Source: Microdochium bolleyi
Taxonomy: Eukaryota > Ascomycota > Sordariomycetes > Xylariales > Microdochiaceae
Length of the DNA stretch: 64,000 nucleotides
Direction of reading: 5' to 3'
NCBI GenBank assembly: GCA_001566295.1
Contig: KQ964246.1
Coordinates: 3,906,001 to 3,970,000 of the forward strand
The translations under genes and the position numbers were made by a program. Each line of letters begins with the position of its first letter. The first letter of the stretch is position 1. Below are positions 33,074 to 43,221 of this stretch, in pieces. A model generated the notes under the pieces. That model did no database searches. It had not been told where the DNA came from and saw nothing but the letters and a program-made list of their open reading frames with translations.

Positions 33074-34283
33074 ATGAGGCTCTCCAGCTTTGTTGCCCCG
33101 ACGCTTGTCAGCGCCGTTGCCGCCGCCGATCACAAGCCCTCTGAGGCCTACATCCTGCGCAGCAGGCTGCCTTCTCCCGATGCCTCCGCCTCGATACCTC
33201 ACGAGCTCGCTGAGGCCGTCCTGCTCCAGCGCCTGAGCACGCCCGACCGATCGTACCCTTTGGGCAGCCTTCCCGACACCGTAAGCCAGGACGATGCTGT
33301 CGCGATGATCAGCCAGCTCGGCAAGCCGTCGATGCCCCTCTTCCAGCAGGCCGCGCGCGACCAGCCACACCAGCTCGTTATTGAGTTCTCCGGTGTGACT
33401 GCCGACAACTACGACCAGATCAAGGGCGCGATCCCTCGCGTGCCCCTCGCTTTTACCTCTGAGCACACAGTGTCCCTGTCGGCTACCGCCAACACCAAGA
33501 AGTGCGCCTTCGGTCCTTCAATCAGCTTGAGCAGAGGCGACTGCTGGGATGGCAACACACAGTATCTTCGATACGATGTTACCAAGGTACGTCAGCAAGA
33601 CTCATTGCGAGCTGTTCAACCTATATCTGTGCCAAATTCTATGGACCGATCTACTAACCCTTAGCTCGCTCTAGGACACGGATGTCGTCAAGCAGCTCGC
33701 CATCAACCTGGCGTCCCTCAAGTCGGCAGCCAAGGACGGACGTATGGAGACCGTCTTCCTGCTCAACGGGCCCGAATTGTCGCACGGCCGCCGGCGCGAG
33801 GAGAAGCCCATGACTGAAGCTGGCAACACCTTCGGCGCTGCGCACCCTGGCACTACTGGTGCCTCCAGAATCAGCGATGAGGACCCCGTACCCCTCGAGA
33901 GCGTTTCCTTTGCGGCGCCGACCGGCATCATCCCATCCTGCTTCAAGACCGAAGAGGCATGCATGAAGGCCACCAACAACTGCACTGGTCACGGCCAGTG
34001 TGCGCAGAAGTATTCGCAGTCGGAAGGCTCAATCTCTTGCTTCCACTGCAAGTGCATGCACACGCGCGAGAAGGGCAAGTCCGGCCAGGAGACCATGCGC
34101 CGTTGGGGCGGTTCGGCCTGCCAGAAGATCGACATCAGCACGCCATTCTGGCTGTTTGCCGGTGTCGGAATCGCGCTGGCTGTGACCATTGGTTTCTGCA
34201 TCACCCTGCTCTACAACGTTGGCGAGGAGAAGCTCCCTGGTGTCATCGGCGCTGGCGTCTCTCGGGGAAGCAGCTCGAAATAA
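33074..34283 (+). CDS. Vps3844/DUF3844-type ER membrane protein
   Basis: Exons 33074-33586 and 33675-34283 give 373 residues. It has a signal peptide (MRLSSFVAPTLVSAVAAADH), a long luminal domain and a C-terminal Cys-rich EGF-like block (CTGHGQC, CFHCKCMHTREKGK, WGGSACQKID). One transmembrane helix near residues 325-350 (FWLFAGVGIALAVTIGFCI) and a short cytosolic tail complete it. This order matches the fungal Vps3844 C-terminal family, thought to be an ER/secretory-pathway type I membrane protein; its exact role is unclear. The intron has a CTAAC branch site and ends CTCTAG. ATG 33074 directly starts the signal peptide. Confidence 0.83.
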
Positions 34284-34650
34284 ATGGACCGCGTGAACGG
34301 AGAGTGCTAAACCAAGGAGAGGATCGGGGCCAAGTGTTGATTGCAGAGCTAAGACTCGACGCAGACGGGTTGCGTGTCGGTGTATCATATCTGAAATTGT
34401 TTGTTGCGTTCGGACCTGGTCGCCCAGTGGATTTCTATCAACACAGTATATAACTACCATCTTGCTTCCTTGTCTTCGCGAACGCGGATTTGTGATTGTG
34501 CAAGTGTAGGCATCAATGCCTCCACAAGATTGAACAACGTGCTCTACTGAAAGGGGTATCATGTTTTTTCTCGCTGGCTCTAGTCTGTCCATCCCGCGTG
34601 CGGACGCTGCCAGCCCTCTATCTCATCTCCATGATTGTGCATATCTTCAC
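34284..34650. other. Convergent 3' gap
   Basis: A 367-bp space between the ends of the Vps3844-type gene and the Ntr2-like gene. Nothing was seen beyond presumed 3' untranslated sequence. Confidence 0.4.
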
Positions 34651-36360
34651 TCAAAACTCCATCTCCACAGGTGGCTGCCGTGTCGGCGTCGTTCCCAGAC
34701 TATCTAGCCCTCGCGAACTGTTCATGGGGCTGTCCGCGCCTCGCGCCCTGTCCAGCAATGATCTTGCAGCTGCGATGCCACCACCACCTGCCTGCACTCC
34801 TGCTGCCTCTTCCTCTGCCCCTCCCTCTCCCGCCGCGCGAGCTGCACCGTCCACGCCAGCGCTCGCCAACGGCACAGCGAGCGCGCGGTACCGCTCACCT
34901 GCCTCGTTCAGGAGCCGCTGCACCTCGGGCTCCCTGGCAAGCACGCCCGCGCGCTCGGTCCGCAGCTCGTCGATGCGGGCCCGCATGCGCTGCAGCTCGA
35001 TCTCCTTGCGGGTCATTGTGGCCTTGAACTCGGCAACCAGGACGCTGAGGTCGGGCAGGGGCGTGATCTTCGGCGGCGGGAGCTGGGCGCCGGTTCCCTG
35101 CGTGGCGTCTGCGCGCTTCAGCCCGTCCATGCCCGCGCGCGTCTGGGCCTTCTCGTACGCCGCGCGCCGCTCGGCCTCGCTGTCATCAGAGTCCTCGCCG
35201 TCGGGCCCGTCGCCGATGGTCCCTTCGGCAGTCTCGATCATGCTGGCAATGTCTGCGCGCTGCTTCCTCCGGGCCGCCCGCTCGGCTTTGCGGCCGAGCG
35301 AGAGCCCGCCGTCTTCCACGAACTCGTCAAACCCTTCGCCGAGGTCCTCGTCCTCGGGGCGGAGGCGGGAGTCTTTCTTCTTGCTGCTGGACGAGGAGTG
35401 GTGGGGCTGCCGCGATAGGACTGTCAGGTAGGACTCGCCCGCTGCTCTCCGCTGGGTACTGTCGTTGTCGTCGTCGGAGAGCGAGATGAAGTCGTCGCCT
35501 GCCGAGCCGCCCCCTTGCTTCGCGAGCCGTGCCCGGCGCTCCTTCTTCTCGCGAATCTCGGCTTCCGTGAGGACTGTCGTCTGATGTGGTGCGGGAGAGG
35601 CCCTCGATGACGCGGGCTCGCTGTCAACGATCATGGCGCCCTCGAGCTCGGACGGGTCCAAGGACATCTCATCGTCTGAATTTGGCCGGTGCAGCGTCTT
35701 GATGTTCGAGGGTGTGTTCGGCGTCGAGTTCTGCAGCTCAGACAGATACTCCTTGCTGTACCGCGGCCGCCCGTCGTCGTTGTCGTCGCCGCTGTCCGCC
35801 GAACGCATCGCGAGCCGGTTCAGCCCGGAGAGCAGATTGTTGTTCCGCGCCTTGGCCTTCTTGATCGCGCTGTTCTCCGACGCGGTCTGGATCAGGCCTG
35901 GAGCGGGTTTTTTGGGCGTGAACGCGGCGGGCTGCTCGCCGAGGAGTATCGAGTCGCCATCGTCATCTCCGCTGCCGTTGTCGCCGTCTATGATGCTCGG
36001 ACCGAAGGAGAGCCGTGACGAAGACGACTGGCGCTTGGACTTGGACTTTGTGGATGCGGATCTGCCTAGCTGCGGCCTCCTAACAACTGGTGATCCGGTG
36101 TCCTCCTCTTCGTCCTCTGTGCCCCGGCTCTGTGTGCTATTCCCTCCGCCTAACGACCCATCGGACTCGTTGACGTTTATGCTCCGCCGTAATGAAGACT
36201 GCTTGAATGGTTTGCGCGACTTGAATGTGGCCTGCAGCGGGGGCTCTTGCTCGGGTTCGGACGCCGTGGGTGGGGGGACGAGTCCGGCGGAAGAGTCTCC
36301 TTCGTCGTCTTCCTGCACGGTGATCTTGCGCGCTTTGCGCTTCGCGGCGAAGGAGCTCAT
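34651..36360 (-). CDS. Ntr2-like spliceosome-disassembly factor
   Basis: A single-exon gene of 569 residues resembling the nineteen-complex-related protein 2 (NTR2) family. Family members work with Ntr1 and the helicase Prp43 to take apart the spliceosome after splicing. Evidence: the basic start MSSFAAKRKARKITVQEDD, KPFKQSSLRRSIN, the conserved block YSKEYLSELQNSTPNTP, LTEAEIREKKERRARLAK, FISLSDDDND, and a C-terminal coiled coil (FKATMTRKEIELQRMRARID). Most of the chain is acidic, Ser-rich and probably disordered, as in the family. It is nuclear. It is divergent from the SmG gene, another splicing component. Confidence 0.78.
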   Translation of the reverse strand: MSSFAAKRKARKITVQEDDEGDSSAGLVPPPTASEPEQEPPLQATFKSRKPFKQSSLRRSINVNESDGSLGGGNSTQSRGTEDEEEDTGSPVVRRPQLGRSASTKSKSKRQSSSSRLSFGPSIIDGDNGSGDDDGDSILLGEQPAAFTPKKPAPGLIQTASENSAIKKAKARNNNLLSGLNRLAMRSADSGDDNDDGRPRYSKEYLSELQNSTPNTPSNIKTLHRPNSDDEMSLDPSELEGAMIVDSEPASSRASPAPHQTTVLTEAEIREKKERRARLAKQGGGSAGDDFISLSDDDNDSTQRRAAGESYLTVLSRQPHHSSSSSKKKDSRLRPEDEDLGEGFDEFVEDGGLSLGRKAERAARRKQRADIASMIETAEGTIGDGPDGEDSDDSEAERRAAYEKAQTRAGMDGLKRADATQGTGAQLPPPKITPLPDLSVLVAEFKATMTRKEIELQRMRARIDELRTERAGVLAREPEVQRLLNEAGERYRALAVPLASAGVDGAARAAGEGGAEEEAAGVQAGGGGIAAARSLLDRARGADSPMNSSRGLDSLGTTPTRQPPVEMEF

Positions 36361-36983
36361 CTTTGATGCCGCGGCAAGCTGGGAGCTCTCGTTCTCACAC
36401 GTCTACCTAGGACAAGGCGGCACTGAGCGTATGGGTGAACTTTCCTGTCGCGAGATGGAAGTCCCTGGACCCGTCGAGCCGTGGGTGCACCGTTTGGGGC
36501 TGCCAGATTGCGTTCGTAGGTCAACGGCCTTGCCCTTTGGGATAGCTGTATGATCGCTTGTCAAAAAGTGTAAGAGTTTCGTGGTAACAGATCGTTGTGC
36601 CTTGTAAATGCTATGGGAATTTCGTTGCTGCTCGTCGCATCGGACCGCGAACATCCAGGCACCGCGCCGGAAGCTCTTATCGATAAGCACAAGCCGCTCC
36701 CTCAACCGCTGCCCGCCAGCCCGCCTTTTGACTTCACGGTCGCCGAGTGCCATCGCAACTTTCCAATACCAAGACTAGCATCCCACGAGAAGCACCCCAT
36801 CGTGCAGCGGAACCTGACGCGCTTTCCACCAGACCAGCACTTGGACGGACCAGCGGCTTCAACCTCAAGCACCAGACGCCGGCAAAGCTCCCCATACACC
36901 GCCCCCGGCGCGTGTACCTCTCGACGATTTCGAACACGAACCGAATTGTCCTCCCAGCTTCACACAGTACATAAAACGCAAAT
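36361..36983. promoter_or_regulatory. Bidirectional promoter of Ntr2-like and SmG genes
   Basis: A 623-bp gap between two head-to-head splicing genes. No other coding frame is supported. The arrangement suggests a shared control region, but no defined motif was identified. Confidence 0.45.
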
Positions 36984-37511
36984 ATGCCTCAGGCGCAACC
37001 AGAGCTCAAGAAGGTGCGCATGAATCCAGTCCGCGAGCGCCGCCGTCGTGGTCGTGCGGTCCCACCTCGGAGCAAAACACGAGACCAGAGTGCTTACATA
37101 TTTTGTCCTCTCACAGTACCTTGACAAGCGGCTATTCGTCCAGCTCAACGGCAGCCGCAAGGTCATTGGTGTCCTGCGTGGCTACGATGTACGATTTATC
37201 CACTCCCCTTTGCCATGATCCCTGACTGGTCACTACGGACGGCATGGCATAGAGCAATCTGGGAGAAAGCACATGCCAACCTCCAGCTTGCAAGGACACC
37301 ATAGTAGACCGTCGGGCGCATTTATGGATCAAGGACACAGAAGCTGACTTCATGACTCGGTATATAGGTATTCCTCAACATCGTCCTCGACAACGCCGTC
37401 GAGGAGAAGGACAACGGCGACAAGGAGAACCTGGGCATGGTGGTGATCCGCGGAAACTCGGTCGTCATGCTCGAGGCGCTCGAGCGGATCGGCGGCGACC
37501 GGGACAAATGA
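36984..37511 (+). CDS. Small nuclear ribonucleoprotein SmG
   Basis: A small three-exon gene: 36984-37013, 37117-37188 and 37368-37511, giving 81 residues. The Sm fold is readable: helix start [16 protein letters not shown], Sm1 motif [21 protein letters not shown] and Sm2 motif [15 protein letters not shown]. The Gly-Arg-like start of Sm1 and IRGNSV are typical of SmG, one of the seven-subunit Sm ring on spliceosomal snRNAs in the nucleus. The introns are 103 and 179 nt, and the first exon encodes only ten residues, so no single open frame shows the gene. All three splice phases are 0 and join cleanly. Confidence 0.92.
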
Positions 37512-38188
37512 GTATGAGGAACGGCGCGTAGTCCCGCAGCCTGGATATTTCCGAGATGCGGCAAGGCTCGAAGAGACGAGATAATTTCGTCGTCAGATGA
37601 GCGAGATATGTGGGCATACAGCGACTGTATCTCGCGGACTTCGCAGGAGGACGAGACAAGCTAGAAGTCCGTGCCTTCCCGTGTCCAACAAGCCCCTTGT
37701 GCGGCCTGGGCCATGTGGACGGCCGCTGCCGGTGGGAGAGCATGGCTATGCTTGCCGGAATGCTCTGCAATCTAGCAATGGGAAGGTCTGCGCTGCCGCG
37801 GACAGAGATGCTCCAGGATATTAGTGTACCACAAAGCCACAGAGGGAATTTAAGGGCTAAGAGATACCCAAGCAGATTCAAAACTGGTTTTACACAGCAG
37901 GCTTCGGCTGGGAAATTCTCGTGCAACACTAAGCTTAAGGCAGGACAATCATCATGAGCACTCTTGGCAGCCGCGGAGAGCACAGTACAATGTGAACGTC
38001 AGGGCCTTGCAATGACCAGTCAGCATTCCGGACTTGACATCCCAAAATGGAGCAATCCGGAAATTCAGCTAATAGTAATCGGCAGCACTCGACACTTCAA
38101 GACAACTGGGCACTTATGGCTTGCCTTTTCCCAGCCATACACTCTCCCGCAAATCCGCTCCTTCATCCACTCCCCTCAACACTCACAC
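37512..38188. other. Convergent gap between SmG and MFS transporter
   Basis: A 677-bp region with the two genes' 3' ends. The short open frames here lack any recognisable feature. Confidence 0.4.
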
Positions 38189-39819
38189 TTACAGACTCGC
38201 CGTGCCCCTCGACTCGAACGGCAGCGTCAGCACGATGAGCCCCGCGGCGATGAACAGCGCGCCGGAAGTGTACACGGGCGCCGCAGTCTGGAGGTTGGCG
38301 AACATGGCGACGATGGGCGCCATGATGCCGAAGACGCGGTTCGCGGTGGCGGTCAGGGCGTTGCCCGTGCCGCGGTCCTTTGTCGGGAACAGCTCGGGCG
38401 TGTACGCGTAGAGCACGGCGTACATGACGTTGCTGGTGAAGCTGTACGCGCAGTTCCAGCCCAGCAGGGACTGCGAGGTCAGGGCCGTGGTGGAGCAGTA
38501 CAGAAACACGCCCGTCAGCGCGGTGGACACGGACAGCGCGCCCTTGCGCCCGAAGCGCGGGACCTCGACGAGCAGGCCGCCGATCAGCGCGCCGGGGACG
38601 CCGAGGACCGCGATGATCAGGGAGTTGCGGTACGTGGTTTCGGTGGACCCGTCGCCGAAGTCAACGCCGCGCGCATCCTGGATGAACGGTAGGAACGCGT
38701 TGTACAGAGGGTAGCCCAGGCCGATGAACGCCCAGATGAACATGAGCGCGGCCGTGCTGTAGGCCAGTTTCTTGGTCGAGAAGAGGGCCTTGATGTGCGA
38801 CGCGTTGACGGCCTCGAGCTTGCGCTTCACCGCGTCCGAGGCCTCGGTGCGTGCGATGTAACCCGCGGGCTCACAGGCTTTCAGGTCGTCGATGGTGAAC
38901 GGGGAGGTGGTCCCGTTGCGGCGCGCGACCTCGTGCACGACGCGCACGGCTTCGTCGTCGCGGCCTTTGCCCATGTGGTACTTGGGCGACTCGAAGATGG
39001 TGAAAAAGAAGAACCGCGCGACGAACATGAGCAGGGTCAGCCCGCCGATGGCGAGCATGAAGTATCGCCAGCCCATGTTGGCATCGCGGGTGCAGGCCGT
39101 GGTGGCGGCGGACTGGCACGTGCGGTAGCCGAGGAGCGGCCAGGCGATGAGCGTGGCGATGACCTGCGCGATTGCCCAGTCAATGCTGAGGATGGTGAGG
39201 AGGTACTGGTGCGTGCCCGGGAGGAACTCGAGGAAGATGGCCGAGTCGACGGGGAGGTTGCCGCCGACGCCGAAGGACCAGAGGGCGGCGAAGGTGGCGA
39301 TGGCGGCGAAGTTTGGCGCCGAGGCGGCGACTAGGCCCCAGACCGCCGTGAGCCCGAGGGTGAGGTTGAACGCCCACTTGCGGCCAAAGATGTCGCAGCC
39401 GAAGCCCCAGAACATGGCCCCGACGAGCAGCCCGATGTTCTGGGACAGCGGGAGCAGCTCTGGGCGGGACGGGCGGAACTCGTTGCGGATTGGCAGCAGG
39501 ATGAGCGAGGTGACGATGGGCCAGAGGTTGTCGGACGCCCAGCCGAAGCCGACGACGACGAAGAGCTGCCACTGATAACGGCCCATGCCGATGTCTTGGA
39601 TCTGTGAGACGCGCTGGTCAGCTTTGTGGACAAGATTTTGAGGTTGAGCAGTGATGTTCGACGTACGGCTCTGTTTAGGACGCGGGCCTTGGCCTCGTAG
39701 ACGGGGTCCAGCTGGCCCTTGGGGATCGCTCCATTGTCATCGAGACCGAGGGTGGTGGTGCCCGCGACCGGGCTATCGCCATGCGTGCGGGCTTCCTCGA
39801 GGGACTTCTCAGACACCAT
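38189..39819 (-). CDS. MFS transporter (SV2/SVOP- and phosphate/sugar-permease-like)
   Basis: Exons 39819-39667 and 39601-38189 give 521 residues. The first exon encodes a hydrophilic cytosolic N-terminus (MVSEKSLEEARTHGDS). The second encodes 12 predicted membrane helices with the loop motif FGCDIFGRKWAFNLTLG, LPVDSAIFLEFLPGTHQ after helix 4, FESPKYHMGKGRDDEA before the central loop, VPRFGRKGAL, and TPELFPTKDRGTGNA in the C-terminal half. This pattern fits fungal MFS members related to SV2/SVOP carriers rather than hexose permeases. The substrate is unknown (organic anion, phosphate or sugar acid are possible). The start at 39819 gives the natural N-terminus, and the intron is phase 0. Confidence 0.88.
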
Positions 39820-41461
39820 CGGGACGTGATTGTGTATAGTGTGACGAATGTTGAAAGAGCGTTGCAGCTGGGGATTGCACGATTGGACTTGTGCCGGCGA
39901 GGTTTCGCAAGGCCTGCAGATGTCTCTGCCCACAACAGACAATAATCTGGCCCGGTGAAGGTCTGGGGAGCCAAGCGTCTATATGCTTTGGACGTGTTGA
40001 TGCTTTCGGACCACGCGTGAGACCCTGGCTGGGGAGGAGCAGCACACTGGCTGTCAGGAGCTGGATGGCGACATTCGGCCTCGGTGTACCCTGCAGGAGC
40101 CCTGCTCAAAGACATCCATAGACGAAGATCAGCGTGATCCTTCGTGCAGGAGGTGGCCAATTGCTGTCGAGCGGTGGGCAGTGGTGCGAGCCACCGTTGG
40201 GATCGCGTGCTCGCTGTCCAGAAGCTAGCTCTGAGTGGCCGTGCATCCTGCGGGCCTCGGGGGCGATGGCTGATGTTGTTCCCAGCGACTTGAGCTCTCG
40301 GGAATGTGCCACGGCCGGCGAGGTATTGGTACAGGGCGCGGCAGAGCGGGGGAGAGTCGGATTGTCACGAGCTGAGCTGCATCATGACGTGGTGTGCTCA
40401 AGGTGGGAGCAGGAGGGTGCGAATCGTGTGTGGGGGGCCGCTCCAGAGCTGACACTGCCGCACTCTTCGCTACCATCACTATCCCTCTTGGCCACATAAT
40501 CCTCCAATCTGTCGATATCATCTGAAGGGACATTGACAGTGGGTTATTTGGCAGTAACTTCATTCCATTACGATTGGGACCAGCACACCTTGCACCTGGT
40601 AACAGACTACACTCACAAGAATAACCATTGCTGACAGTCTCGGCACTAGTACTTGGTTTACTGCAGCCAGACATTCCTTCGCCATCCATCTTGATGTTGC
40701 GGCTTGCGAGGATGACGTTGTATGCACGAGAGTGAAAGGACCAGGACTGCTAGAGCACTAGCCTGTGGTTTTGTCCTTGAGCCCTTGAACCGTGGGAGAC
40801 GAAAAAGGTAAAACAAACAATCGTAATAAATGTGGAGGCAATAAATAGAAAGAAAGTGTATCCTGACCACTTAACACATCGAGACTGGGTGCTGATTGCA
40901 GAACACACCGCGGGCTTGAGATCCTGTAACACTTATCACACAAGTGAACCAGCGGTGATGTACTGAACACATAAACTATTTGCGTCAAGACTGCGAACAA
41001 TGTTCCAAGGACTCGATAGAATCTAGTCAAGGGCCGCTTGGCTAACCTCGATGCATTGAGCGCGGGCAACATGCGGTCTGGTGTGCAGTCAGAGTCCATT
41101 GCAACCAGCGCAGTGAATCTCGGGGTGCGCCACTTCAGCTTGGTCTCGTCCCCATGGCGTGCTGCAGGCATGCAGACTACCAGTAGTGAGAGACTTGCAT
41201 GATCGTTCAGCTGCGGACTAGCAAGCCACAAAGATGCTACTTGATGCCTCTTCTAGGTCGACCGATCCCCCAAAGGTCGGCCACTACAAAATGGTTATTT
41301 CATCCATGTCAAGCAAGCAATTCTCTACGATTACTTGTCTTCGCACTTAAACCCACGGAATCGCACGACTTCAACAAGGCAGGCTCTCATCCCTACCTGT
41401 GATCGCACCGCTCACCGCGACAACCAGCATCGATCTTTTCCTACTCGGTATCTTGTTCAAA
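39820..41461. other. Divergent gap between MFS transporter and TNT-domain gene
   Basis: 1.64 kb without a supported gene. Open frames at 40134-40499, 40225-40689 and 40758-41231 overlap on opposite strands and show no domain. An A/T-rich part lies at about 40790-41000. Confidence 0.4.
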
Positions 41462-42160
41462 ATGGTCAAAGTCGCGCCGGGAGACTTCCCAGAGCCGCCC
41501 AAGACCCTGTCGGTATCGGCATTGTTGCAAGGCTATGAGCAGCGCCCTGGCAATATCACGAAGGAGCAGTTTGTCGAGAGATTCTGCGACAGGTCCACGG
41601 GTGTAAGTGCAACAGTAACCACATTCAGTTGTGCTGCTGCCTCCCTTTGTTGTCGTCTCGTCCAGAGAGAAAACGGGAAAAAAACTCGAGTGACAAGAGG
41701 TTACCCAGAGCATGAAGCTGACATCGCCATGCCTGATCTTGCGCCGTGGGAACAGAAAGATCTCTGGCAATATCCGAACCCCAGCATCGGCAGCTTCATC
41801 AGCGACTACACCGGCACAGCAATCAAGTTCAAGATCACGCTCGGGCCGGGCACGCTGATCGACCGCTTCGGCGGCGATGACACGAGGTACTTTGCGCCGC
41901 TGGGCACCCCGTACGCCATGCGCAGCCTCCCACCCTGCGTGCTGGGTATACCATCGACGTACAGCGTCTACCGCGTCCTGCAGCCGCTCGAGGTCGAGGC
42001 CGGTCCTATCGCGCCCGGGTTTCTGCAGCCGGGACTCGGCACGCAGTACGTTGCTCTTCAAAAGTCCGACGCCGACAAAGTTAGCGCCACTACGCTGATG
42101 CAGGCTGGAGTAATTGAGAAACTCAGCGACGGGGAAGTTCTGAAGATGTATCAGCACTAG
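41462..42160 (+). CDS. TNT-domain protein (fungal NADase-type, PF14021-like)
   Basis: Exons 41462-41602 and 41666-42160 (63-nt intron, donor GTAAGT, acceptor TCCAG) give 211 residues. The C-terminal ~110 residues match the TNT (tuberculosis-necrotizing-toxin) glycohydrolase domain: the LIDRFGGDD start with the conserved Arg, TRYFAPLGTPYAMRSLPP, YSVYRVLQPLEV, and GPIAPGFLQPGLGTQYV with the conserved Gln. Family members split NAD+ to nicotinamide and ADP-ribose, and related mould proteins are surface NADases. This protein shows no evident signal peptide at the chosen ATG and is short, so it may be cytosolic or may have a missed upstream exon. The intron length is a multiple of three and reading through stays open, so a longer unspliced product is possible in principle. 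Confidence 0.75.
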   Translation: MVKVAPGDFPEPPKTLSVSALLQGYEQRPGNITKEQFVERFCDRSTGVSATVTTFSCAAASLCCRLVQRENGKKTRVTRGYPEHEADIAMPDLAPWEQKDLWQYPNPSIGSFISDYTGTAIKFKITLGPGTLIDRFGGDDTRYFAPLGTPYAMRSLPPCVLGIPSTYSVYRVLQPLEVEAGPIAPGFLQPGLGTQYVALQKSDADKVSATTLMQAGVIEKLSDGEVLKMYQH

Positions 42161-43221
42161 AGAGAGGCAGCCCAGGGGGGGGAGTAGGAATAGGTGCCAT
42201 CTATCAGTCTCTATTGTTCCTGTCACGGTAGTTGTCAGGCCGGATAAAGAAGCCAGTCTGCCTCCAACGTCGAGAGTGAAATAGCAGAGCTGCCTCACTA
42301 CGAGAAGTCCTCACATCCGGCTACACTGTCCGGCATTCCACTTACAACTACCACGAGCGCGCGCCCAGTCGAATAGGGACTAAACGACACACGAATGAAC
42401 GTTACAATCATCGAGTACCCGACACGCACCGAGGCAATACATGATTAACCATCGTCTCGATTTAGATTTCCTAAAAGCCGGGCCCGACACTTCAAAGCAG
42501 GCGCTCGCGGGTCTCTTTTCTGCCAATACACCGTGCCCGAGAGTCCCCATCAGTGGAAAATCATCACCATGTGCAGTATAGCGTGGCCGTTGTCCGTCAT
42601 CTCCTCCCATCCAATTTCGTCACTTGTGTCCTGTTGCTGTTATCGTAGATCACGCGTACCCTCCGAGATCTGTTTTCGGTACGAATGCGACACTAACTGA
42701 TAGCACTCAAGCTAGATGGATGACGGTCACCGTGATTACTGACTTTGCCTGGGTACATATGTGTGACGATCTTCACCCCCCTATAGAAGCCGTTATTGCA
42801 GGCCACTGCAATAACGGTATCGTTTTTGCAGCGTCACAATGTGACAAGCAATGAAATCTCCTTTCCACGCGAGACTATACTGAGTCGATACTTAAGCTAC
42901 CGATACACTACGCTCCACGAATACTGTGGGACGACATGCCCTCTTAGGGACATCTAGATCTCGGCAAATCTATACTCGGCATAGATATCACCTATCTCCT
43001 CAGATGCGCTGACACTGGCGCGCCGCAACGGACTGTCACCCGTCGGGATGTTATCATTGCTTCCCAAGTCGAGGCCAGAGCTGTCCAAAACTATCGCGAA
43101 GGGAAACCATTACTGCGAAGCCGTGGCAGCAGTCTAGCATGAGAAAGACTTTCAATTTTCTTCTTCTTTCACTCGCGCTCTCTCTCCTCTTGTTTTTGTC
43201 TGCACGCTATATATACCCCAT
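42161..43221. other. Gap with hairpin-forming repeat
   Basis: 1.06 kb between the TNT-domain gene (plus) and the MDR gene (minus), both ending here. No coding frame is supported. It contains the perfect inverted repeat at 42790-42817 and a smaller one at 42833-42845. Confidence 0.4.
42790..42817. repeat. Perfect 12-bp inverted repeat with 4-nt loop
   Basis: Arm CCGTTATTGCAG (42790-42801), loop GCCA, arm CTGCAATAACGG (42806-42817). Fifteen bases further on is a second palindrome, GTCACA-A-TGTGAC (42833-42845). They lie about 630 bp past the TNT-gene stop and 400 bp past the MDR-gene stop. Confidence 0.9.

Noticed and set aside
41399..41461. Upstream start for the TNT-domain gene giving a short hydrophobic N-terminus
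   Set aside because: The frame there begins with a non-ATG codon; the first ATG is at 41462.
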